A DNA stretch of 64,000 nt from Parapristionchus giblindavisi. Lineage: Eukaryota > Nematoda > Chromadorea > Rhabditida > Diplogasteridae. A model generated the notes under the pieces. The model worked only from the letters and a program-made list of their open reading frames with translations, did not search any database and was not told the origin of the DNA. This document shows positions 21,327-33,760 of this stretch, in pieces; the first letter of the stretch is position 1, and every line of letters begins with the position of its first letter. The DNA is taken from NCBI GenBank assembly GCA_943737045.1, contig CALSFV010000657.1, positions 1 through 64,000 on the forward strand, given 5' to 3'. The position numbers and the translations under genes were made by a program.

Positions 21327-21970
21327 GAAAATCGAATTCATTATTTTCAATTGTTGTTTTTTGTAACATTTTCCCTTACGTGGAGTGGACTGGCGGTCGT
21401 TAAAGATGGAGGCCTGCGAATACGTTCGTAAATATATTATGAAAGCGATTCATTCTTGATAATAGCGCTCCTAACGCACTGGAAAAGTAAAAGTAAATTT
21501 ACAATCCGTTATTCAAGGCACACCTGACCTTCAAACATACTCCTTCAAATATTTCATAAAAAATGTACCCGAATCCAGCCCTGCATAAATCCTCACAAGG
21601 ATACGTATATACTATGAATCTATACCGAGGACTCATCGATTTGAGACAATTGATTTTTACCGTTCGTTCATGAAAGATTATCGTAACCCCTAATTACTGC
21701 ATACCGAGCGTTAGGAGCGCTATTATCAAGAATTAATCGTTTTCATAATGTATACACGGTAGGCTGAAAAAAAAATTTACCTCTGAGTTATGATTTTTCA
21801 AAAAAGTGAACTTCGATTGCGTCATCATTACGCAATAATTAAAATTTTTCATGAGTTCTCAATATCAGGGCCGGATTCCTCGATAAATTTCGTGCAAGAA
21901 CTCGCGAGAGCGGCAATATAGCACGCTTGGTTCACAAAATATCGCACAAACACTTTCAGGCGCGACTGTA

Positions 21971-22578
21971 CAGTGTAGCCTAATTACAAAAGGAATCGGA
22001 ACTAAACAAAAATAAAGGATATAAATAAATGATGCATCACAAAACTGCTTGCGCTGGAACCATAATTTCAGAAGACCTGCCCTCAGAACGGTAGGGTATC
22101 AAAATCGGTCTTCCCAACAAATAAATTATTTTATGCCCTGAGGGCAAATTACGAGCGACTAATCTGAGGATAAACATTACTCGCCACTAGCATCATTTTA
22201 GCACATAGAACAGGTCGTTAGCACATCTAGAAGCTGAGTTGTAAATTTTGGGGGTCAAAATTGCGACCCTGCTACAGCTTGAAATCGGAATCGGAGCCAT
22301 TCCGGATTGTGTGACTGTGCAGCCCTAGTGGGGGTCTCAACTCTCACAATGTTTCAGAAGAACAGGACCTTTTATTAAAGAAATGTAATTTTTCAAAAAA
22401 GTGTATTTCAATAGCGTCATCACTACGCATCAGTGAACTAATTTAATTATACCAACACATCATGTTAATATTCCTTGATAAATTCTGTACATTGACTGAA
22501 AAGATCAGCTTGATTGCTTTTCTGGATCAAAAGTTATGAAAAAATGAAAAAGTGTCCCGTGACTTTTAGGCTACACTG
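21971..22578. other. Relic stretch with Tc1-type arm similarity
   Basis: 22375-22570 resembles 27146-27285 in direct orientation and 24250-24420 in inverse orientation (TGAACTAATTTAATTA, ACATTGACT-AAAAGATCAGCTT), so it is a shared TIR-type repeat. No gene. Confidence 0.6.
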
Positions 22579-22687
22579 TACAGTAGCGCCGCAAAGTCTT
22601 AATACACTTTTTAGTTCTGCTGCCATTTTGGCGTCAGATGAGATATCAAGCTGAAACTTGTACATGATGTACCCACTCCGCTATTTT

Positions 22688-23160
22688 AGTGGGGCCAATA
22701 ATTTGGTCGAAGTTGGGCCAATAATTTGGTCGAAAGTTTAGCCTCAACTTTGGCTACCAGACAAGCCCCACTTTTTTAGTTGAGCCAATAATTTGGTGGT
22801 TGGCCCTAAATTTGTTTTGAAGTGGGGCCAATAATTTGGTGGTTGGCCCTCAATTTACTCTAAAGTTTAGTCGATAATTTGATGGTGGGCTGTTAATTTA
22901 GTCGAAAGTTGGGCCAATAATTTGGTGGTTGGCCCTTAATTTACTCTAAAGTTAAGCTAATAATTTGGTGGTTGGCCCTTAATTTACTCTAAAGTTTAGT
23001 TAATAATTTGGTGGTTGGCCCTTAATTTACTCTAAAGTTTAGTTAATAATTTGGTGGTTGGCACTTAATTTACTCTAAAGTTTAGTTAATAATTTGGTGG
23101 TTGGCCCTTAATTTACTCTAAAGTTGAGCTAATAATTTGGTGGTTGGCCATTAATTTGTT
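22688..23160. repeat. 43-bp tandem repeats (AATAATTTGGTGGTTGG)
   Basis: About six regular copies at 22920-23160 and degenerate copies before them. The right end of H (28505-28790) has related words in inverse orientation, including two copies of a unit ending CAACTACCAAATTATTGGCC. Confidence 0.85.
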
Positions 23161-23323
23161 TACTTTTATTCCAGTTCCATTCATGTCTACTGCACATTTA
23201 AAAGATTTATACGTCAATTCTTTATTCTCACAACGAAAAAATTTACATATCGAATACAACATGACAAGAAAAAAATTAAACAAACAATAAACAATGAATA
23301 GATTTAATGTATCATTGACAAGA

Positions 23324-24170
23324 CAATATATCACGCCTGTCACGAGACATCGAGCTGAGAATGGGAATGAAGCAAAAAATGGTGAAATGAGTTAGTACCA
23401 TTTTGAACATCTCTAGGTATACCCTACCAGCCCCCAAAGTCTCATTGTGCATTTTTTCCATTTTGGGGCTCAATACACCGGTTCGGTCAGGAGAAGTCCC
23501 AACTTTGAGCACGAATTTCTCGCTTCTGGTTTGTTTTAGCGAAAAAGTGTCGCAACAGTGACACCCCGCTCTTTTTTCGAGCTCTATCGATCTAAACAAA
23601 CCATAAGTTATGAAAATGCCTCCGAACAGAGCTACACTACGGAGCACAGAACTCAAAAAAATAGGAAAAGGAGGTGTTCTTCTTCCAGTATGTTATTAAT
23701 TTTTCATGCGCTTTCTAATGAGGGGGTGATATTAATGTGATATGATATATCGGATTGATATTATCATTTTCTCCCTTTCTCTTCCCTCTTTTTCTTTCGA
23801 ACCATACGAACAAATTAACGTATTTTTTCGCAAACCCCTCATTTGAAAGCGCATGAAAAACGTAATAACATACTGAAAGAAGAGCACTCCGTAGTGTAAC
23901 TCTGTTCAGACGCATTTTCATGAACTCTGTTTTTTTTTAGATCTCGAAAAAAAGAGCGGGGGTCCCCTCTTGTGACACGTTATCGCTAAAACGCACTAGA
24001 AGAATTTGTGCTCAAAGTTGGGACTTCACCTTACCGAAAAATAGGGAAAAATACACAATGAGACTTTGAGGGCTGGTAGGGCATGCCTCGAGATGTCCAA
24101 AAACCATTTTCGCTCCAGTCACATGAATCGTAAGTTTAGCTCGATTTTCTCGTGACAGGCGTGATATGAG
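23324..24170. mobile_element. Foldback element J
   Basis: Arms around ATATCACGCCTGTCACGAGA and its inverse. The arms differ by many substitutions, so it is older than elements B or I. No transposase. Confidence 0.7.
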
Positions 24171-24492
24171 ACCATTTGTGCGTGATATGAGACCAACGGT
24201 AGCTCTAGGTGCAAAATGTTTCGTTTACAATATACAGTTAAACGTACAGCATAATGTACAATGTACAGCATAAAGTAATGATACGCTTTTTCCTTTTTTT
24301 GCAACTTTTGATCCAGGAAAGGAATAAAGCTGATCTTTTGAGTCAATGTAGGCAACACATCAAGGAATACAAACATAATATGTTGGTGTAATTAAATTAG
24401 TTCACAGTTGCATAGTGATGAATACACTTTTTTAAACACGCATATGCAGTCATTTATTTAGTTGAAATTTTTTATAGATTTAAAGGGAGACT

Positions 24493-24704
24493 TGTTCAAT
24501 TCATACGTGGGCGGCATTGCCGCTAGCGGCAATACCCGATTTTGGCACCAAACCCACCCGATTTAACCAAAATTCACTGAAAAATTGAATACGATTTGTG
24601 CAAAATTCACTTGAAAATGAAATTTTTGTGTCAAACCTACCCGATTTCGGCACCCGACCCTCCCGATTTTCATTTCCAGCGGCAATGCCCGCCCATGTAT
24701 GGTT
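24493..24704. repeat. Short inverted-repeat element
   Basis: TTCAATTCATACGTGGGCGG at the left and CCGCCCATGTATGGTTCAAT-like sequence at the right, with a CCCGATTTTGGCACC-type direct repeat inside. Confidence 0.6.
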
Positions 24705-25699
24705 CAATTACTCCATTCCTAAAGTGTTCCGCTATCGATCCACCCCTAATAGATACCATACCTCTTGTCGCTAGCGAAAAGACTCATCCGATTTAGCCAA
24801 AATTCACTCAAAATGAAAAAAAATGAGTTGGAAGTGCCTCAATTTGGAATGTACCACACGATCGTTGCTTAAGATCCACCCGCTTTTCAGCCACAATGTT
24901 TCCCACGTAGGATCGATCATAGGTGGGCGCATGAAAACGAATTCTTTTTGCACACAACCTTGCCTTCCCTTGCGCATAGCTTTGCCTCGCAAAGATTGGA
25001 AAATTTCCAGTCAAACCTGCAAAAAAAATTACCATGCGCATAGCCTTACAATTTCCCGGTTTGCACACAACCGTTCCCCCAGCGTGTCCGCATATGGGAT
25101 CGATACTCGTTCTGATTTTTTAAAAGATTTTAGAACTGATATGCGGTATGATTTCATGGGGGTGTTTCTTACTAATCTAGATCTCCCACATATTCCTAGA
25201 TGGGTATTAAGTCTCAAAACTGACCGCATCGACAAAAAATATTCACACACATTATAGGAGAGCGAAATCATACATTATTATACCCTCGCAATGCGAGGAT
25301 TGAAACACTATATATGGCTCATTTTAGGCCACTTGATGCGAAACGAAGCTAAAAATGAGGATTTTAAGCGAAAAATAAAGAATTTTCTGCATCAACCCAC
25401 CCTATTTCGAGAATCGACCCACTATTAAAAAATAAACGGCGAGGGCACCGAAAATATATGACATCGTTTTCCTAGGGATTACAGAGAGGGCTCAACCGTT
25501 CAGAGGGCAGAGGCCATATGCCCGATCACCAGGGTTTTATTTCCGGGAAAGCAGTTTTCCCAGAGAATGTTTTCTCTAAAAGGTGTTTCTAGGAAAACGG
25601 TTTTCCGTGTGCATGGAACAAAGTTTGCACACAGAGAGAAATAAGTCGACTTTTCACTAAAAAAACGTTACGTGCTAAAAAGGTTTTTTCCGTGATCAC
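24705..25699. other. Non-genic stretch inside element H
   Basis: Contains CTTGCGCATAGC-type short repeats (24960-25060). No supported gene. Confidence 0.45.
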
Positions 25700-27145
25700 T
25701 ACAGTAGCAGCCAAAAGTCAGCGGCACTTTTTTTGAATTGCCATAACTTTTGACTCATATGAGCAATATTGCTCATGTTTTGGTAGGTTAGTATGGGCCA
25801 TGTGGGCATCATATCCTAGTCCCGTTGTTATAATTACTCGTCGAATTATTTCGTAGTGATGATGCAACCAATTATTACTTACTCAGCAGAGACTATTTCC
25901 TCAGCTGGATTATTCTGAGGCTTATTGTTAACAGTGTATAAACAACATTTACTGAGGAGTTCAATCCGCTATGCAAGCCATTCGAGCTAATTCATTCCTA
26001 TGAGAAAATCGATATTTCCGACACCCCTGATATAGAGCAAAAATGTCATATCTCTGTATTCAGTGAAGTTGCAGGCTCCAGACTTGGCAGATATAATACT
26101 CCATGAGTGATACAAAACGTGGCCGAGTATGAACACGATCCGTTGAATTTTAAGAAATTTCGAAAAAATATTTTTCTCATTTTTCGAGGTACAGGAAGTA
26201 CCTGCTCAGGTTATCTTGTATTCTTTTTAACAGCCAGATGCCTTCTATATATAGTAGACGACAGTTTACCATTGTTTCAAGAAATATCGATTTCTTCGAG
26301 AGAAGATATAATTGGGGAAAGGAGGCGAAAATAGTTTTTTATCAGGCCATCTAAAAATTAAAATGATATATTTCTGGCACTAAGAGAGGATCGATAGCCA
26401 TTCTATTATAGGGATCATCTTTCCTCTTCATGATAATTCTCGTGATAATTTCTGAACCTAATCAGACAAATTCTAAGAATTTCGAAAATATGGTGAAAAA
26501 AAATTCTAACTGTTTTCTACCTTCTTTCCTCAATTATATCTTCTCTCGAAGAAATCGATATTTCTTGAAACAATGGTAAACTGTCGTCTACTATATATAG
26601 AAGGCATCTGGCTGCTAAATAGAATACAAGAAAACATGAGCAGGTATTTCCTGTACCTCGAAAAATGAGAAAAATAATTTTTCGAAATTTCTCAAAATTC
26701 AACGGATCGGGCTCATACTCGGCCACGTTTTGTATCACTCATGGAGTATTATATCTGCCAAGTCTGGAGCCTGCAACTTCACTGAATACAGAGATATGAC
26801 ATTTTTGCTCTATATCAGGGGTGTCGGAAATTTCGATTTTCTCATAAGAATGAATTAGTTCGAATGGCATGCATAGCGGATTGAACTCCTCAGTAAATGT
26901 TGTTCATACCCTGTTCCCAACGAACATCTGAAAAATCCAGCTGAGGAAATAATCTCTGCTGAGTAAGTACTAAGGGGCTACATCATCACTACGAAATAAT
27001 TCGACGAGTAATTATAACAACGGGACTAGGATATGATGCCTACATGGCCCATACTAACATACCTAAACATGAGCCCTATTGCTCATCTGAGTCAAAAGTT
27101 ATGGCAATTCAAAAAATGTGCCGCTGACTTTTGGCTGCTACTGTA
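25700..27145. mobile_element. Tc1/mariner-like foldback element I
   Basis: TACAGTAGCAGCCAAAAGTC at the left and its exact inverse at the right, with TA at both ends. Arms of about 630 bp enclose a roughly 180-bp centre. Each arm holds the same 73-75-codon frame (26107-26334 plus, 26517-26738 minus), which has no known domain. Confidence 0.82.
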
Positions 27146-28504
27146 TGTAACAGTGAACTAATTTAATTACAACAACACACCATGGTTGTATTTCTTGATG
27201 AGTTCCCTACATTGACTCAAAAGATCAGCTTTAGTGCTTTGCTGCATCAAAAGTTACAAAAAAATGAAAGCGTCCCTGACTTTGTGACGATGCCAGCAAC
27301 AAGAGGAAACTGCGCCTGATGTTGGCTGTGACGTGGTGGACGGCCAAGTGGTAGCAGAAGACGCACACCTGAAAAAGGGACATAGTTAATCAATCATCAA
27401 TGATGGATAAGTAATCAATAATAATATGCGAGATCTATCAAATAGCAACTGACCTCGCAACTTTGCACAGAGACCTCGGACAGGACATGAGGAAGGAGCG
27501 ACAGGCTTCTACCACAACTAGAGCTGAAAGTGATACAACTTTACACGATGTTTACCAGCATATGACAAGAAAATTCCGAGTGAATAGTTTTCAACAAAGA
27601 GAAAATATCTTTTCCATGCGATAACTGAGCAGACAGAGAAGTTGTAAACGGCCAAAGTGTGTGAAAGGGCAAAGAATGTAGAAGAAACAAAGGCGAACGA
27701 AGAAAAGAGTGCTGCTCTATGCATAGAGATATGAAATAGTGCCAGTTCTTGCGCAAAAAAGTCGAAAGAGCTAAGACAGTAACTGAATATGGAACGAACG
27801 CAATAGAGCGACTTCGTCATGAACAAACGAGATGATTAAAAAGCATAAACGAACACTAATCAAAAGATAACTACAACCCTCGTAAATTCAACAAAAAATT
27901 GAAGCAATCACACAACCAAAAACACGAGATTTCTAAGTCCACTAAATCACCTAATCACCGGCCTCAATCCAGGATTCGATCGTAAACTAACTTTTATTAA
28001 TATATATTTTTATATTCAAAATGTGAAATTTACCGCTCGAATTAAACATCAATCGACAGTACCCAATGTACTAAGCCGATATTATATGAAATCAGAGTCC
28101 CAACTCTTTCATGGCGGGAGATACAGGTTTTGCGGAAATTATAAAAATTATTTGGAAAACCAATTAATTTCATCTTATGACGTGTAATTAAATCGAGTCC
28201 TGTCAATTGAAACCAAATTCGAGAAAAAACAAAATTATTTTCGAATTCCCCCCAGAGAGACCAGAACGTCCGTGTTCCACTACGGCTGTTCCAGAATGTC
28301 GTACTTCCTCTGAATCTAATGAATAGCAGAACCACACATTAACAAAATAGAATACAAATAATAAATGTAACGAAAACAACATCTTTTAGTTGAAAAAAAC
28401 TGGGATCGCGTTAATGGTGGCATGGCGTAACACGAAAATTGCAAGCAAACATTGCCTGCTCACACTGACGCCATTATATGGCTTTCGGTGAAACGACTCG
28501 ACTT
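27146..28504. other. Internal region of element H
   Basis: Begins with the shared repeat noted at 22375-22570. 27290-27830 (minus) has short open frames between weak splice-like sites, not convincing as exons. 28255-28310 carries the inverse of the GACGTTTTGGAACG-type repeat of 13.5 kb. Confidence 0.45.
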
Positions 28505-30220
28505 GCGAAAAAGATAAGCCAATAATTTGGTTTGAAGTCGGGCTGTTATTTTAGCTCCAAAATTTTAGCCAAACTTTGGCTAAACTTTAGCTAAAATTAT
28601 AGCCAAAGTTTGGCTAAAATTTAGAACTAAAATAACAGCCCCACTTCGAACAAATTTAGGGCCAACTACCAAATTATTGGCCAAACTTTAGCTAAAATTT
28701 TAGCCAAAGTTTGGCTAAAATTTAGAACTAAAATAACAGCCCCACTTCGAACAAATTTAGGGCCAACTACCAAATTATTGGCCCCCCTAAAATAGCGGAG
28801 CACAGTATGTACGTATTCGATCCTCTTATAAGGTCTCAAGGGCCTTTCTGGTTATTGCACAGTGATGACGCTACCAAACAACACTTTTTCGAAAATTCAT
28901 TATTCTGGGGCGGTTCCGGTGTCTAGAACCGAGGGCCGAAACATCGGACCGCGTTTGTTTTGCTTATAGTTTCCTTATCATTTCTTTTTTATATCTGATC
29001 ACAGTCATAGACAATTTCGTCTTCCGTCTCTCTCATTATTTCATTTTTTTACTCATCAACCTTCGTGATCATTGAGAGAACTACAAGGCCTATCCAGAAA
29101 AAAAGTTTCAGGTTGCTGCGAATTCGGGTATTGGCTGCAGACTTGCTGCAACTTCGTGGTCGCAAAATCATATCTCGGCTTCTAGAAGAGCTTTAAAGGA
29201 GTTCAAAGCAGCAAACTCATTCTCTCGGTGAATCATAATGATCCTGTAAGTATGGTAGCGCTAGCATATCATTCACCCTCATGGATCGAAAAAGTCACTT
29301 TTTTAAAAGACCCAACTTTGAAAAATCACAATTCTGGTGGCGGACATTGTAAAATTCTGCTCAAGGAGATTTGATAGATGAAATAACTCTAAAACGTAAT
29401 GTCGCTAATCCTGAACATATAAAAGAAAGCGTTTTTGATCTTCTGTTATCGAATGAAACAACTTTTCATTGTGATTTTAAGAAAAAATTGACGAAAAATG
29501 AGCAAAGATAAAAGTTCAAAGATCGAAAACACAAAGATCAAAGATCAAAACTCGATTCATAAAGTGTCTCTCTATCATGACCAACAAAAATCACAATAAG
29601 CGGATACATCGTCATTGAGCAGTGTCGAAGACCCAGAAATGTTTGCGGGTCGCTTGATGAGAAGGGAGCGCGGCCTAAACGACTATCCTTCAGATAATCG
29701 ACTGCCGCAGGCAAGAAGGAATATCAATTGCTCTAAAAAGCGGGGAATCGATTAATTAATATATTTTCAACATTCCTATCCGAAAAACAGAATTTTACAA
29801 TGTCCGCCACCAGAATTGTGATTTTTCAAAGTTGGGTCTTTTAAAAAAGTGACTTTTTCGATCCATGAGGGTGAATGACATGCTAGCGCTACCATGCTTA
29901 CAGGATCATTAGGATTCACCGAGAGAATCAGTTTGCTGCTTTGAACTCCTTTAAAGCTCTTCTACAGTGCCCGACATAATGATAGGACACCCCTAAAATT
30001 TTTAGATTTCGGTCGAATGGTGAATGGAAATCAAAAGAGGTATACACCATTTGTATCCCTGTCTTGAATAACTAAAGTAGCCAACGTATGAGGAAATTCA
30101 ATTTCCCAGTCGACGAGAAAATAATGATTTTCCGAAATTTTACCGTGACATAATGATAGGACACCCTGATTTTTTCGATGAATTATTATTTTTTACGAAC
30201 TTCTGCATAACAGCAACGGA

Positions 30221-30795
30221 TCAACAACAGGTTGGTAATCGATGATATGGCCCTTCCTCCAGATTAAGCCAAAGGTGCGATTTTGCAGGATTCCGTAGAG
30301 GGCAGAAATCACTTTTGTCTCGATGTCTACCCACTCCGTTTTTTATGCCAGACTTAAACTCAGCAGCCGATGCATACTGTTTGTTGTTCTTGTACACACG
30401 ACGAACCACGATGAGCCAGATATGGTTTAAGTTGGGGGAAACCACTGGGCTTGGAAGAACAGGGATGTTCTTGACTGCGAACAATGCTTTTGAGCGGTGC
30501 TGCCAGGGATTTAGGCGCTGTCTTTCTGGGAGATCAGGTGGCTGGCACGGTTCTTCCTCATGAACGGAACGAGGGTAGTCTGAAGCATCGCTTGATACTC
30601 AGCATAGTCCATCCTGATGGAGTTGAAGGAAATGGGCGGCTTATCGAATTTTAAGAACGTGCCCCAGAACATGACCGAAGTTCATCCTGCTGAAATAACG
30701 TGATTTTCTGAGTAGATCACGTCAGAAGAAGTTATAGCCATCCGGAATATAGGGATTGAATTTCTTCTCATCGGTGAATGCAATCATAAATTGAT
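30221..30795 (-). pseudogene. Tc1 transposase remnant (left arm and centre)
   Basis: Read on minus: FTDEKKFNPYIPDGYNFF (the first-D/second-D region of a DDE transposase), an in-frame TGA, then PPISFNSIRMDYAEYQAMLQ and SPNLNHIWLIVVRRVYKN, the Tc1 motif usually written SPDLNPIENLW. The catalytic SPDLNPIE acidic residue is lost, and frameshifts separate the pieces. Confidence 0.8.
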
Positions 30796-30883
30796 AATTT
30801 GACTTTTTTTTGAAGAAAAAATACATGTACAGTACTGTGACGTAATATTCGGCGAGCTGCCCATCTCCTTCAACTCCAGCAGG

Positions 30884-31246
30884 ATGGACTATGCTGAGTA
30901 TCAGGCGATGCTCCAGATTAACCATCATTCCGTTCATGAGGAAGAACCGTGCCAGCCACCTGATCTCCCAGAAAGACAGCGCCTAAATCCCTGGCAGCAC
31001 CCCTCAAAAGCATTGTTCGCAGTCAAGAACATCCCTGTTCTTCCAAACCCAGTGGTTTCCCCCAACTTAAACCATATCTGGCTCATCGTGGTTCGTCGTG
31101 TGTACAAGAACAACATACAGTATGCATCGGCTGCTGAGTCTGGCATAAAAAACGGAGTGGGGCGACATCGAGACAAAAGTGATTTCTGCCCTCTACGGAA
31201 TCCTGCCCAATCGCACCTTTGGCCTAATCTGGAGGAAGGGCCATAA
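30884..31246 (+). pseudogene. Tc1 transposase C-terminal remnant (right arm)
   Basis: Inverted duplicate of the left remnant: MDYAEYQAMLQ, then SPNLNHIWLIVVRRVYKNN and QYASAAE. Slightly different indels from the left copy. Confidence 0.8.
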
Positions 31247-31877
31247 CATCGATTACCAACCTGTTGTTGATCCGTTGCTGTTATGCAGAAGTTCGTAAAA
31301 AATAATAATTCATCGAAAAAATCAGGGTGTCCTATCATTATGTCACGGTAAAATTTCGGAAAATCATTATTTTCTCGTTGACTGGGAAATTGAATTTCCT
31401 CGTACGTTGGCTACTTTAGTTATCCAAGACAGGGATACAAATGGTGTATACCTCTTTTGATTTCCATTCACCATTCGAATGAAATCTCAAAATTTTATGG
31501 GTGTCCTATCATTATGTCGGGCACTGTAGAAGCCGAGATATGATTTTGCGACCACGAAGTTGCAGCAAGTTTGCAGACAATACCCGAATTCGCAGCAACC
31601 TGAAACTTTTTTTCTGGATAGGCCTTGTAGTTCTCTCAATGATCACGAAGGTTGATGAGTACGAAAAATTCCCTGAAAGAATAATGAATTTTCAAAAAGT
31701 GTTGTTCAGTAGCGTCATCACTATGCAATAACCAGAAAGGCCCTTGAGACCTTATAAGAGAATCGAATACGTACGTACTGTGGGTACATCATGTACAAGT
31801 TTCAGCTTGATATCTCATCTGACGCCAAAATGGGAGCAGAACTAAATAGTGTATTAAGACTTTGCGGCGCTACTGTA

Positions 31878-32343
31878 TATAAGAGGGGTTAGGCCCACCG
31901 AAAAATATTGACTTGGCACTTTTTTTCTGCCATTTTAACGACTGTAAATGTGGCAAATGTTCGTGCCATATTATACGTGTGTATTATTGGCGTTTTTATA
32001 TAAATATTTTATCTCCAAATTTCAACAATGCAAATATGGCGGAAAAAAAGATCATTAGAAATGGCATAGTTGACGGATGAAAAGATGGCTTGAAGATGGT
32101 TGACAAATATTACGGGTGAAATATTGGCTATAAGGTGATGACGTCTACATTTTAAAATGTGGCAAATAATCAAGCTGCATAAATGGCATGAAATTGGCAT
32201 GCCAGAAAATCACATGTTAAAGTTGGCAATAAATATTGGAAACAATTATGCCAGAATTGCAAGTGTCAAATTTGTCGGAATGAGGGCAACCAAAAATGAT
32301 CGCTGCAAAATTGGCAGGTCGCAATAACAAAGTTATTGCCATT
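31878..32343. other. Non-genic stretch
   Basis: AT-rich; loosely repeated words of the ATGGC / GTTGGC type (32030-32260). No gene supported. Confidence 0.45.
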
Positions 32344-32455
32344 TTTTTACGGTGTAAAATGTGGTCCGCCATTTTTACGGTGTAAAATATGGTTCGCCAT
32401 TTTTTACAGCGTAAAATATGGTTCGCCATTTTTTACAGCGTAAAATTTGTCAGAC
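32344..32455. repeat. About 30-bp tandem repeat (GTAAAATATGGTTCGCCATT)
   Basis: Four copies of a unit containing GTAAAATATGGTTCGCCATT with small changes. Confidence 0.85.
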
Positions 32456-32878
32456 TAAAACAATTAATGGGGTGTATGACTAAACATGAAAAAACGAGTG
32501 ATTTCAAAGATTAGGAGGGATGAAAATGGGGAAGTGGAATAATACAATGATACACATAATAATACAAAAATAATAAAATACTGTAATAGTACACATAATA
32601 CAAGATCGAAGCGAATGGATACGTTGCCGTCCTCGACCAACTGGAATCAAATAAATCAATAATTTTAACTCGCAATCGTAACTGTGACCTGATTTAACTG
32701 CCGAAAGATTTTCTTAATCATTTCAAAAAGCACCAGTAATTAATTAATTGTTGTTCAGGTGTGAACTAGTCGGACATCGAAAAGACTACAGTAATCCACA
32801 TTAATCCCTAAAGATTCAAGACCAAGTAGTCCTAGTACGACTCCTACAGTGGATCAAAGATCATAGATCCTCGCTCAC
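32456..32878. other. Intergenic or intronic stretch
   Basis: Minus strand 32610-32640 follows a TTTGATTCCAG acceptor and has codon use typical of an exon (LVEDGNVSIRFDL). That frame does not match the phase left by the exon at 32879-32970, so it is only a candidate. Confidence 0.35.
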
Positions 32879-32970
32879 CTTGTCTCTTTGGCCGTCTTGC
32901 CCAGCGTCTCCTCCACACTGGACTGCTCGATCTCGCGCAGCTTTTCATCAATCCCCTCCAGCGTCACGAC
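32879..32970 (-). CDS. Internal exon of an unidentified gene
   Basis: Acceptor CCCTCCAG at 32971, donor AG|gtgagc at 32878. The 30 codons read VVTLEGIDEKLREIEQSSVE and on to LGKTAKET, acidic and probably helical or coiled coil. Starts in phase 0, matching the phase-0 end of the exon at 36739-36827. The 3.8-kb intron between them is almost entirely element K. Family not recognised. Confidence 0.6.
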
Positions 32971-33439
32971 CTGGAGGGAAAATAATAATTTAAACAAACT
33001 TAAAATATTTAATTAATGAATTAGGCAAATAGCGGATTTCGATGCTCAATCACAAGTTATTATTAAAATGAAAGCTGCGTAAAATATGCTAAAGATCACA
33101 CAATTAAACAATCGAAAATAGAGTAGTTCAGAATGTACATACGCACTCAGATCGAATCGTTCTAGGGAAAAGCATTTCCAATATTGTTTTTAACGGACAT
33201 GCTTAGGTTAACGAAATTTAAACACAATCATGCACAGTGTTTCGAGAAGTGCGACAAAGTAACGAGGTAGAAAGAAACGACAGATACAAAAATGTCTTGT
33301 TGTAGGAACGCAATTCCATGAATAAGCCAAGAAAATAACATTAAAAACGTAAATAAGGAAACAATTCCAACCTGTAGTTGGTTGATTAGTCGGTGGGGGT
33401 GCGGGTCGAGACCATGTTAGCAAAAGACATTTGCGCGAA

Positions 33440-33668
33440 ATGTATCAATTGCGCCGATCCCAAATGCTCCGAGGGACATTTGCGCAATAACCGAATGCGA
33501 CGAGGGACATTTGCGCAATAACCGAATGCGCCGAGGGACATTTGCGCAATAACCGAATGCGCCGAGGGACATTTGCGCAATAGCCAAATGCGCCGAGGGA
33601 CATTTGCGCGAGAACCAAATGCACAGAGGGACATTTGCGCGAGAACCAAATGCGCAGAGGGACAATTT
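33440..33668 (+). repeat. 31-bp tandem array, left end of K
   Basis: About seven copies of GAGGGACATTTGCGCAATAA plus CCGAATGCGCC. The unit is not a multiple of three, so all frames stay open across it; the resulting peptides are not genes. Confidence 0.92.
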
Positions 33669-33760
33669 CGCCGAATATGTCTTTTATTTTATTTTACTTT
33701 CTCATCATTTTCTTGCACTTATTTCAACAACCATGTGATCAGAATGAATATTGATGCTGA

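Larger units (their letters stand above)
20385..21970. mobile_element. Tc1/mariner-like TIR element F with a tRNA-like module
   Basis: Starts TACAGTCGCGCCGGAAAGT and ends in a diverged inverse (CAGGCGCGACTGTA), with TA at both ends. Arms of about 190 bp. Inside are a tRNA-like segment (20768-20840) and a second, nearly perfect palindrome (20998-21326). No transposase. Confidence 0.8.
22676..28800. mobile_element. TIR element H inserted in element G
   Basis: Ends CTCCGCTATTTTAG and its inverse CTAAAATAGCGGAG. The uninterrupted opposite arm of G (31766-31800) gives the empty site and shows that H duplicated 2 bp (CA, 22674-22675 and 28801-28802). Its subterminal regions are tandem repeats built from CCAATAATTTGGT words. 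It contains elements J and I. Confidence 0.78.
29965..31526. mobile_element. Palindromic Tc1-family element, dead
   Basis: CAGTGCCCGACATAATGATA at the left and its inverse at the right, flanked by TA. The opposite arm of element G reads ...GCTCTTCTAGAAGCC..., which is exactly the empty TA site. Both arms carry the C-terminal half of a Tc1 transposase facing each other, so the element became a foldback after losing the 5' half. Confidence 0.88.
22579..31877. mobile_element. Foldback element G, host of several nested insertions
   Basis: Starts TACAGTAGCGCCGCAAAGTC and ends in the exact inverse, with TA at both ends. Its arms are interrupted. The left arm is 22579-22675, then continues at 28803 after element H; the right arm resumes outward of the Tc1 relic (31529-31877). 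Inner arms 29087-29365 and 29790-29962 match. It is a non-autonomous palindromic element. Confidence 0.8.

Noticed and set aside
27290..27826. Possible minus-strand exons (VCVFCYHLAVHHVTANIRR and neighbours)
   Set aside because: Weak splice sites, inconsistent phases upstream and location inside element H; not enough to call a gene.
33440..33668. CRISPR-like regular array
   Set aside because: The units are contiguous without unique spacers and lie in the terminal region of a eukaryotic DNA element.
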